A program made the position numbers and the translations under genes. From contig OX439009.1 of assembly GCA_949316495.1 (NCBI GenBank), forward strand, positions 17,860,701 through 17,924,700: 64,000 bases of DNA. Reading direction: 5' to 3'. Shown here one piece after another: positions 12,540 through 22,278 of the stretch; the first letter of the stretch is position 1; each line of letters begins with the position of its first letter. The stretch is from Amphiduros pacificus. Its lineage: Eukaryota; Annelida; Polychaeta; Phyllodocida; Hesionidae. The notes beneath the pieces were generated by a model. That model searched no databases. It saw only the letters and a program-made list of their open reading frames with translations, and was not told the DNA's origin.

Positions 12540-12775
12540 TAAAAATAATACAGAGCACAACATTTACAACACTTAAGATTATAAAAGCACTTAAAATTAT
12601 AAAAGCACAACATCTAAGATATTAAAAGACAATACTTAAAATTATAGAAGCACAACATTTAAGATATTAAAATACAACACTTAAAATTATAAAAGCACAA
12701 CATTTAAGATATTAAAATACAACACTTAAAATTATAAAAGCACAACATTTAAGATATTAAAAGACAATACTTAGA
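12540..12775. repeat. AT-rich tandem repeat of about 47 bp, 4-5 copies
   Basis: Successive copies share ACTTAAAATTATAAAAGCAC followed by AACATTTAAGATATTAAAA, with minor variants. No coding content. Confidence 0.8.
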
Positions 12776-15700
12776 GGAACAGCTATTTGTGTATAGTGGT
12801 TAGGTTGTTCTAATGACTTGAACCAAGCATTATGTGAATAGCCATTATAGTTGCCTTAAAGGGTAGAATAGTTTTTCAAAGGAATCATGACTTTGCCCAT
12901 ATCATGAAGTTTAGCAATTTATGAACCCATTTTTTTCATATGACTGTCCTAGTTATGGTTACAACACTTTGTGTATGGGTACCACCCACAATATTAATGG
13001 AGGCAGTTTACAGCCAAACTACATACCTGAGGAGTTATACATTAAGAATAAGAACTACTAAATATTGCCATAATGTTACTTCAAGCCTATAATGTGTAAA
13101 ATTGGTTAAATTAAGCAGAAATGATATAAGTACTTGTGTCTGTATGAGTAGAACAGAGTGGTGGAGTGATATCCTAACATAATACTGTGTGATGTGTAAT
13201 CTAGCATTGATTATTCAAGGGATGTTTTGAATTTTTGATTACAGATAGAGATTCTGGATAAGTCTTCGTGTGAGGTGAAGTTACAAGAAAATGGAATTAG
13301 CAGGGATAATGGCCTGTGGATCATGACAGTGATTGATAGCTGGTGATGCAGTGGAGGCAGGGTATGGTGAGCAATTGAATTAATGGTGGGGGAATATTGG
13401 TTACAGACAAGGTAATTTTTAAACAAGCATTTTGTTCAAGAGTGAAAAAGAGGGCAAGTACCGGGGCAATTGAGGAACATGATGAAGGGTATATGGAAAG
13501 TGAAAGGTAAGGAAGATTTGTCTGATTTGATAATGGATTTCTATATGATAAGAGAGAAACTACTGATAGTTTATCTCACTCAATTTTTACTTGGTGAAGG
13601 AAATATTGATATTGTTAATAGATATGCAGGGATGCAGTGGTAGTGATTGGATTGTTCATTATATATGAATGTGTTATTGAGATGGCACCATGGAGAACAC
13701 GGGAAAAAAAAGATAGAAAACAAATGAGGAGGTGGAGCACTACAAAGAGGGCCTCCTAGGAACCCATCTCAGGCAATGCACGATAACTTGAAACGTGCAG
13801 GTTTGTGGTGGGCTCGTTAGGGGGAACTCATAGGGCAGCTCTATGGTTTCTTGTGCTCTGTCGAGGGGCTGCGTGCAACGCAGGCTGCAATTGCACTGCA
13901 CCACATCCACGACAGTGTAGATGAAGCATAGCAGCACATCTGTTAGAACTTGTGGAGTTGGTCAACAGACTTAAACAAAATATGCAAGAAGAAAACCCTC
14001 GATATGGAAAGGGCAAGACACCGAAAAGCAATATGCAGGAAGAAACCCAAAGATATGGACTTGGATGAGAGGCTTCAAAACCCGTCCTGGGCAAGGGAGG
14101 AGCCTGCCTACTTGGTTGCAGCTGCAGGAAAAGGTAACATTTTACTAATTGTAAGGAGGGAGGGGAGGAGATTCAAACCAAAGTCAAAATAATGAAGTGG
14201 AATGACATTGCAGAAACAGGGGAAGTGATATATGTATGAAACAAGTTAATTGAGAAGGGAACAATGCAGGCAATGTGAATACCTGTGGGATCAGTCTCAT
14301 AAATTGCTTGAAATAACTGACAATTGGACTGTTACCTGTTCCGCCAGACACATGCGTGGGTGTTAAAGAACACCATCTGCAGCGTAGCTGACCTCTTTTA
14401 TAGCAATATTGGCAAGTTTGTTTCAATTGATGGAGAGAGATGTTTGAACCTGCCACTCTCAACTTCCTAGGTATGAATGGGGGAAAAGATATTGAGGTAA
14501 TTATGAAGTTATTTTGCCCACACAATAAGCAAAAAGGAACCCATTATTCATCTGGAGATTTTAAAGCCTTTGCTTGTGGGTAAAAGACAATGAATATCTT
14601 ATTTTACTATAAAACATTCTGTAAAAATGCTATCTGTTTTGGTTCTGGCTGGGAGGACAGGGGCCTGGACAGTAACTAGACGCAGGGGTGTAACAGGGCA
14701 GTAAAATCTGCCGCCCAATAGTGATGGGGAAAAATACACTCCAATGCACATTTATGTGATATGCCTCAACCAATATGTTACTTTATAAAAGAAAGGTGAA
14801 GATAAGTAAAAGACAAGGCCTTTTTATTTCAACAAACATGTGAGTTATGGCCTTGTATGCTGTGGCCTGTTAAAATAGCCTGTAGACAGCAATAAAAGTA
14901 AAGGGAGGAGAAAAAGGGAACCACCTAGGTGTGGCTGGCTAGGAAAGAGGAGAAAAAGGAAGGAGATGATAGAGACGAACAGCGCATGAACGAAGCAATA
15001 TAGAACTTGTCATATTCCGACAATAAGGGCACTGATTTAAACAAACGACAATCAACAAAAAAGGAGAGGAGAAAAAATGCAAGCGAGTCATATGGTCGAG
15101 GACATACCTGTCAGTGTACCTGGTGAATGTGATATCCTCATCAAAATTGTTTGAGTCCGAGAAGGTGGACAAGGTTAAAGATGAGGTAAAAGAGGAGGAA
15201 AAAGTTTGAAGCAGGAAAAGTCAACTTGGGACCCCAAATAATTGAGTCCGAAAAGGAAATTGACTACAATAATAAGGGTAAAACGCATTAATGGTCAGTG
15301 CCTCTGTTTAGTGGAGTGGGGTTGCTTGTAATTAAAGCCAAGCACCACACACCACTGATAAGAAGACTGGGCAATAAAAGGTTGAACAAAATAGAACATG
15401 AAGACCATTTGCAAGGGACAAGATGGAAATTTTGTATGTGCATAAAAGATTCCAACTTGCAGATGGGATCTTTCAGTTGCCCTGAGATGAGCACAGAACA
15501 ACCCCCTAATAGTTAGCCTCTTACAACATGCAGGGGATGCAGTGGGTATATTCTAATTCCCCAACCCACAGGGGTAGTCTTGATATATGGGTAAGTGTAT
15601 GTAGTGACCTGATTTGTATGGGCTGACCCCACATGGTAATTCCACAAAAGTGCTGCAGCAAGAAAACTAAACAAAAAGAAGGAGACAAATTAATGTTTGG

Positions 15701-16257
15701 AGTAGAATGGAAAAGAATTGGAATGAGCTGTCATCGCTGCCATTCATCAGCAAGACGGTTCAAAGTTGGATAAGGTGAAAGGGGTGAGAAGGGGTCATGG
15801 AAAAACATATACAGCAACAAACTCCTCCATGAGAACGAGGGAACTAGACGTCCTAAAAAAACAATATTAACCGGGACAGGCGAAAGAAACGTGTGGATAC
15901 AAAACTGAGGGCTGACGTGGCACATGAAAGTTACATTGGTGGGTCAACGAGAGAAAAAATAACCATCCCACGACTTTTGGACAGCCCTCGAGCAACTGAC
16001 ATAAATCCCAAAATGACGAAACTTTTAAGCGTGGGACATGGACCATATTCGGGCGTCAGGGGGTTTTGGGCATGGAGATGTGTCATGGCGTAAAAGCAAT
16101 AAACAGAGGTACAGAGCTGAAGAGAAAAACTGTGAGAAATGAAGTGGCGGTGTAAAATAAATATCACCATATACATGTGAGGAAGGGCAATCAGGCCAAT
16201 ATATGGAGCGCCGTCGAGCGGCGAGGACATACGCACCGCGCAGGTGCAAGGTCAGTC
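12776..16257. other. interior of the LTR element, unassigned
   Basis: No domain recognised. Around 13770-14100 the plus strand has codon-like stretches with helix-forming composition, but they are broken and unidentified. A minus-strand frame at 14184-14525 contains a cluster of four Cys (CQYCYKRGQLRCRWC) that is not convincing as a known zinc finger. Purines dominate the plus strand over much of this stretch. Confidence 0.35.
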
Positions 16258-17231
16258 ATGGACATCTCAGCGTTACTTGCAGACGTGGAGAGAAGAGCCC
16301 GCGACCTCCTCCATCGATTTATCAATGGAGGATGGTCGTGGGCCGAATTTGCCCACCTTATCGTGGACGTCGCCGTTGTCGGCTACAGGGTAAGTACAAT
16401 TTTCATCCCGTAAATTGCTTGTCAGGGAGAAATAGCGAGGTAAAGGCGGGGCGAGTATGAAGGCTGATGGAGAAAGATGGCGCCGGCATCAGAACACCGG
16501 CTTGGATAAGCAAGAAGAATGGGGGTATTGTGAGGTGACGACTGATTAGTTATCATAACGAAACACGTAGATAGGAAGAAAAATATGTCAGGAAGTGAAC
16601 TACGACACAGGCAAAGTCGGAAGTGATCGGGTTTAGGCATAAAACGTAGTCATCGTGAGTAGGATCCAGCACCGGAGGGATCAATTTGAAACTGCCGGGT
16701 TGGGAAGCTAGTGGTGGAAAGTTTCTCTCGACGAAGTGGAAAGGCGGGGCTCAGTGTCCAGACTGCATAGTCTAGCCAACGAGACGAACAGACAGATTCG
16801 TGCAGGGTTGAAAAGTGTGCATGTACGAGGGTGAGTAAAAAAATTGGGTGTGAACAAGATGACTAGGAACTACACATGAGAGATGTTCGGGTAAGGTAGG
16901 AAACGGGGAACAGGAGAAATTGGAATGATAATGGGAAGCATCAGAATTAGGTCAGCATCAACCTGCGTAGTGGGCAGGATAAGGGGGGTTATCCTATACA
17001 AGAAAGGAGCGAAACAGGGAGAGGCTGGGATGGACTGAACTAAGGTCAGAGTGACCCAACGGTAAGTGACGGCGAGAGCGTGGATGCTGTATATGGCATT
17101 GAACAGGGTAGCTTAAATGAATATTAACATGGAGTTATTTTTTTTAGATTTACCAGGAGCGACGACGGCGGCGGCTGCAGCGGGAGGAGGGTGGCAGGGC
17201 GGTGGAGGGACCTGGGGGGGAGGTAGTCTAG
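16258..17231 (+). CDS. candidate two-exon small ORF, antisense to the LTR element, arginine-rich end
   Basis: Exon 1 is 16258-16389, starting ATG GAC ATC and ending at AGG|GTAAGT, a consensus donor. Its codons look protein-like, with MDISALLADVERRARDLL followed by an aromatic and hydrophobic stretch. A TTTTTTTTAG acceptor at 17138-17147 precedes an in-phase segment, 17148-17231, that carries a run of five Arg and ends in TAG. The total would be about 71 residues. It lies on the strand opposite gag-pol and env, and I recognise no family. Intron and product are predictions by eye. A chance ORF with a good donor is the main alternative. Confidence 0.4.
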
Positions 17232-18947
17232 ATGTTGAGGGAAGGGTTAGGTAGATAAGCGGGTAGGGCTGTTAAAGGTTTTAGTTTTTTTCATATTCGG
17301 ACTTTTTCTAATTTTTATTGGGGGTTTTTGAAATTCTCCTTGTGAGCGGGGTGGGCAGCACTGTGATTAGTGCTGAAAAACACAGTGATTGGTGTTTTAA
17401 TCAATTATATTGTTTTAATCCAGACTGTTTTGTGATCAAGTAAAGTAGGCAGTTATTTATTTTGTGTTATTAAAGTAGGGACTATTAAATGATTTTATCT
17501 GATGATTCGCTCACGTTGCTCACAAGGAACGCCATGGCTATTTTTTTTATATGTAAAGGGTAGTTCGGAAAGGGGATTCCAAATTCCAGTCCAAAATTAT
17601 CAAAATTCAAAGGAATTTAATATTCAAAAAGGGGTCATTGAATTTTTATCACGACTTTCGGAACTTCGTCCTTTCTGAATGGGGCGGTCGGCTGTTTGAA
17701 GGGTACCCCAACCCCTCAAACAGAATTTACCAGATAAGTGTATAGGTATGATTAGATAGACAGGGGATGTGGGAAGGGCTTCCAAGAAGACCGCCTCCTG
17801 AAACAGTTTACAAGTGCAACGCACTAACCGGCGAAAGAGCCGAGAGACTGCAATGAGCCTGCATGGCACATGTGGAGCGGCGCTGCCGGTAACAAAGACT
17901 GTGAGAAGGCGCTTTATAACAAAGCCACCGGACCGTCACAGGTGACTGTACCGCTGTGAGGGACTGCATTCGGTTGCATATACCACCAACCAAAACAGAC
18001 AGAGTGGACCGGGAGGCTAAAGCACAATGCCATAATGGTCAAAACGCAACACGTTCAGATAAGGGAACGTGTAACATGTACCGCAAAGCAATGAACACAG
18101 GACAACGTGAGTGTAGCATTGTCAAGGTCGAGCAAAGGGCAACGGCCGGTGTGATTAAGGGCACCTGACCAATATAAACGGGCGCAGTGTGAAACTGATG
18201 TTCTAGCAAAACACCTGAAGTATGTGGTGTGAAAAACTGTGATATGTAAAGAACACCTGTGATAACTGACGACAGCAATGTGCTATAAAACAAACAGTGA
18301 CTGGTGCTGAAGCAATCTGTGATACAGGCTGGACCCGATCGTCTGGAAGTTGGGGCGACAATGGGGTGAGAAGCTGGACTCTTACAGCACGGACTTAAAG
18401 TGAGGATGTGTGATCATGGGAGGACCATAAAAACAATTTGTAAACAACTTAACATAAAGACAATGTAAAGTGACTGTGATAATTTAACAAAAGATGTTAA
18501 ACGGGTGTGGGACGAAGGGGACAGGGGCTAAACGGGTAAATTAAATGGCCAGATGCCAAAGGGTAGTGGGTAATGGGGCAAGGGGTGATGTAATCAAATT
18601 GAATACCAAAGTGTGATAATGATGTGAGAAAAGTCGAGGAGTAATAAAAAGAGATGTGTAAAGTATGTGGAAAAAAAACTTTTGAAGTTGAATCAAAAAG
18701 GTGTCAAATGTTTGTCGTGAAAATGAAAGGCGAGTGAGTTTATTAAAATTTAGAAGAGGGGGGTGATTTTGGTCGAAATGTACAATCAAAGCATAAAGGT
18801 TTGCGGGATCCATGAGATGGCCAAGAACGTATGGGAGGTTTTAAACACAAGGGCCAGGAAGCTGGGAAATTGCAGGAAGTGGCGAAAGGGTCGGGAGAGA
18901 CGGGTGGGGGAACACAATGGGAGTCCGTGGGAGAAGAAATTAGGACA
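17232..18947. other. interior of the LTR element, no gene seen
   Basis: The plus strand is purine-rich. Short frames on both strands have no recognisable motif. It ends at the target site of the inserted LINE (TAGGACA, 18941-18947). Confidence 0.4.
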
Positions 18948-20479
18948 TTCACCCCAGAGTGATAAGAGAGCTAGCCAATGAACTTGCTGCACCTCTGTCT
19001 ATATTGTATAGATTGTCAGTGGACCAGGGATGCTTACCACAAGATTGGAAAATAGCACATGTGTCCCCCATATTCAAAAAAGGGAAGCGAACTCTATGTA
19101 CCAATTATAGACCAGTTAGTGTTACAGCAATCTTATGCCGTGTACTGGAAAGCCTTATTAGGGATTCAATAATGAAACACTTGATAACTAATGACTTGCT
19201 TGCCAAATGTCAGCATGGATTCATACAGGGCAGATCATGTCTCACGCAACTCCTTGCTGTACTGGATCTGTGGACCAAGGTGCTAGATAGTGGTGGCTGT
19301 ATAGACAATGTGTATTTAGATTTCGCCAAAGCATTTGACAGTGTCCCATATCAAAGACTTCTGACAAAGTTAAGCGGATATGGCATACAGGGCAAAGTGC
19401 TTGATTGGGTGAGTGCATTCCTCCATGGGAGGCAGCAATGTGTGATTGTGAATGGTGCCAGATCGTCTATGAGTGATGTCACAAGTGGGATTCCCCAGGG
19501 CAGTGTACTTGGGCCATTGTTATTCATAGTATATGTTAATGATCTACCAGAAACTGTACACTCTGCAATAGCTATGTTCGCTGATGACTCGAAGGTTTTC
19601 CAAGAAATTGTAAGTCAAGAGGACTGTGCAGAACTTCAGAGAGATTTGAACAGTCTCCAGGAATGGTCAAAGATGTGGCTGCTTAAGTTCAATGCACCTA
19701 AGTGCAAAGTTATGTACCTGGGTAGAAGAAACATGAAACATAAATACTATATGGAAAATGATAATGGTGAGAACATTGAGTTAAGTGAGACCCAGTTAGA
19801 GAAGGATCTTGGAGTATATGTTGATCCGAGCCTTAGGTTTAGCCAGCATTGGGAGCAGAAAGTTAATGCAGCAAACAGGCTTGTAGGTATGACACGGAGA
19901 TCATATAAGTACTTGGATGGCCCTTCTCTGAAGAGGATTTTCACTGGTCTCATACGACCTCACTTAGAGTACTGCAACTCAGCCTGTTCTCCTGTTCTGT
20001 TGGGTGACTGTGTCTTGGTAGAGAATGTGCAGCGCAGAGCGACGAAGTTAGTGCCTAAGCTCAAGCACATGGATTATGTAGAAAGACTCAGAAAACTGGA
20101 CCTCCCGAGCCTGTATTACCGACGAGCGCGTGGAGATATGATAGAGGTTTACAAGCATGTCCATGGAAAGTATGATGTAGAAGCTAACTATCTCAGGATA
20201 AATGAGAATGTTTCAATGAGGAGAGGTCGCTTTATACTACACAAGGAAAAGAGCAAACTAGCCTGTCGGACAAATTTCTTCTGTGTGAGAGTGGTCAATG
20301 CATGGAACTCCCTACCTGAAACCATAAAAGACGCTCCAAGCTTAAATGCCTTTAAAAGCAGATTGGATAAAGAATGGGAGAAGCATCGGTTTATACAGGA
20401 ACCCCTACACAGGAAGTTCCTGCCTGATGCGACCAGAATTATGGATCAGACCGACCTTCCAACCGGCTGCCTTAGGTAG
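18948..20479 (+). CDS. LINE reverse transcriptase, 3' part of ORF2
   Basis: The frame is open from the insertion point to the TAG at 20477-20479, more than 500 residues, with no stop. RT blocks appear in order: PVSVTAILCRVLE, GFIQGRSCLTQL, VYLDFAKAFDSVPY, SGIPQGSVLGPLLF and MFADDSKVF (catalytic F-A-D-D). The C-terminal region of CR1/Jockey-group proteins follows, with IRPHLEYCNSACSP and NVQRRATKLVPKL. The apurinic endonuclease part is missing through 5' truncation, so this copy cannot move by itself. There is no RNase H domain. Confidence 0.88.
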
Positions 20480-20517
20480 AGCCGACAAGGGAAGAAGAAG
20501 ATATGTATGTATGTATG
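18948..20517 (+). mobile_element. 5'-truncated CR1-like LINE inserted in the LTR element
   Basis: Flanked by TAGGACA at 18941-18947 and 20518-20524. It begins abruptly inside the RT coding region and ends with a TATG microsatellite tail after a short 3' UTR. Both are typical of target-primed insertion of a CR1/Jockey-group LINE. It interrupts the LTR element and is therefore younger than it. Confidence 0.85.
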
Positions 20518-21342
20518 TAGGACAGGGGTTTGATTAATGCAACCCGAACTGGAGTGTACAGCATTCCTGATGACCAGAGCACAAGGGGTACTGAAGGGGG
20601 AAGGCGACAGACGGTCGTGGCAGACAGCGTGGGGGAGGGGGCCTGATGGGACAAAGGGCAAATAGAAGAACCCGTAGCCACCATATGAGGGGTCAGGGCG
20701 CGCAGTCCTAAAACTTGGTTTTGGGGAGAATATTTGAGACAAGGGTGAATGGGGTAATATATAATCTGAGAGGACAACCGTCTGCGATTCAATGACAGGT
20801 GGGAGCAGGTCAGACTTGGGGCCACAGAATTTTAAGGGGGGGCCAAGTAAGTCAAGGTAAAGCTCAGGGGGAGTTAATAAGGGGATGCTGTAAAAGTCAG
20901 GCAACGGGGCCAGCGCACAACAGACACAGTCAGATAAAATTCTATGCACCATTAATGCAAGGTTAGGGAAGTATGCGAAATGGCATACTTCAGAGAGGGT
21001 CATAATAAAAGACTTATGGGTGCCACGGGGAATATCATAAAATCCCAACCCACAAGAAGTGTGTATCTCCATAACCACAAACCAAAAGGCACTGAAGCTA
21101 TGGAGAAAAGGCACTCTCCTGTCTGGGGCGCACTCTCTCGGAATATCTATGAACCGAGGGAGACACCTGGCGGTTCCCGCCAGCGCAACGTTACCATCCC
21201 TATGGGAGATGATCGACTCCAGCGTTAAACAATGTTCCATAGGGAGGTTTCCTATAGGGGTGCTACATACCTCAGTGAAGAAAATCTCGCGCCGTGAGGC
21301 GTGGCGAGATGTGAATTCATCAGGGTCCTCGAGATAAACCAT
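20518..21342 (-). CDS. accessory ORF of the LTR element, unknown function
   Basis: The minus-strand frame has an ATG at 21342 (MVYLEDPDEFTSRH) and is open into the inserted LINE. The ATG follows TTTTACTTCCAG, a good splice acceptor, and a GAG|GTATGT donor-like site lies about 70 bp further on. The coding part may therefore be a short exon rather than the whole frame. The composition is hydrophobic and Pro-rich and no family is recognised. Confidence 0.35.
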
Positions 21343-21595
21343 CTGGAAGTAAAACATTAAAGACAACACGTGATAGTACAAAGCATTGAAATGAAAAAAA
21401 TCAAGCCCAAAAGGTTGTTTTAGTCAAAAATACATGTATTGGATGTTTAAAAAAAAATCAAAATTTTGTGCAATTGGAGTGTTAAATGTTAGTATGTTAG
21501 ACAAATATAAAAGAGGGGTGAGAAAGAAACGAGCGAGGAACACCACGCCATAAAGAATTCAAGCACCTGAGTTAAAAGCCTGTAGTAGAGCATTT

Positions 21596-22219
21596 TCACT
21601 GCACAGAGGGAGGGCGAGTACCCATAGAGTCTGAGACACCAGGAGTGTGAACAGAAATAAATGACAGCCACGGGTTTAATGATGCTAAAGCCATGAAGTA
21701 TTTAGGAGAAAAAATGTCTCTGCCTTCCAGGCGAAAATATGAAAGGGCTCGACGCACAACGCGTTCGGCCATGGCCCATGTCATGGGATTGGACCCGAAA
21801 AATAGCCTCAATAAGCGAAGTGCCAGTTTTTCAAGGCATTTGGTGCTGCAAGGTTGATCTAATTCAAAACAAGTATAACAATTAGCGTTGTCATGGTAAA
21901 GAACATAGTAGGCCAGAACGCCGGCCAGTGCCGCGTTAGTCCTAATTTTGATTAAGATTTGTGAGGTGAAATGGAGAGGCAAGGTGGGCGTGGCAGAATT
22001 CGTCACAAATGAAGATAGCAGGTGTAATTTGAACATATCCATTTTGAATTTTTGCGACTCCATGGGTACTATAGGGTTCTCGTTTGAGGGAGGACTTACC
22101 TGAGGCTTGGAAGAGTGGTCAGCCATACTTACCGATATTGAAAGTCCACAAAGAAAAGAGGAATATATGCCTGAAAGGGAAACTGGTGTGTGAATATCGC
22201 ACCCGGGAGCAGGCGCCAT
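21596..22219 (-). CDS. accessory ORF of the LTR element, unknown function
   Basis: ATG at 22219, 207 codons. The middle part has the cysteine-bearing stretch NANCYTCFELDQPC followed by an amphipathic region. Two consensus donor-like sites (CG|GTAAGT and CAG|GTAAGT) lie in the first 130 bp on this strand, so the region may be spliced, as is common for env-bearing elements. It begins 60 bp after the envelope frame ends. No family recognised. Confidence 0.4.
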   Translation of the reverse strand: MAPAPGCDIHTPVSLSGIYSSFLCGLSISVSMADHSSKPQVSPPSNENPIVPMESQKFKMDMFKLHLLSSFVTNSATPTLPLHFTSQILIKIRTNAALAGVLAYYVLYHDNANCYTCFELDQPCSTKCLEKLALRLLRLFFGSNPMTWAMAERVVRRALSYFRLEGRDIFSPKYFMALASLNPWLSFISVHTPGVSDSMGTRPPSVQ

Positions 22220-22278
22220 CTATCTTTCCATTAGTACGTACATAGGTTTTTTAATTTATCTTTTTTCTATGGGGATGT

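Noticed and set aside
14184-14525. Minus-strand frame with a cluster of Cys residues suggesting a zinc ribbon
   Set aside because: The Cys spacing fits no family I can name, there are no neighbouring domains, and the surrounding sequence looks non-coding.
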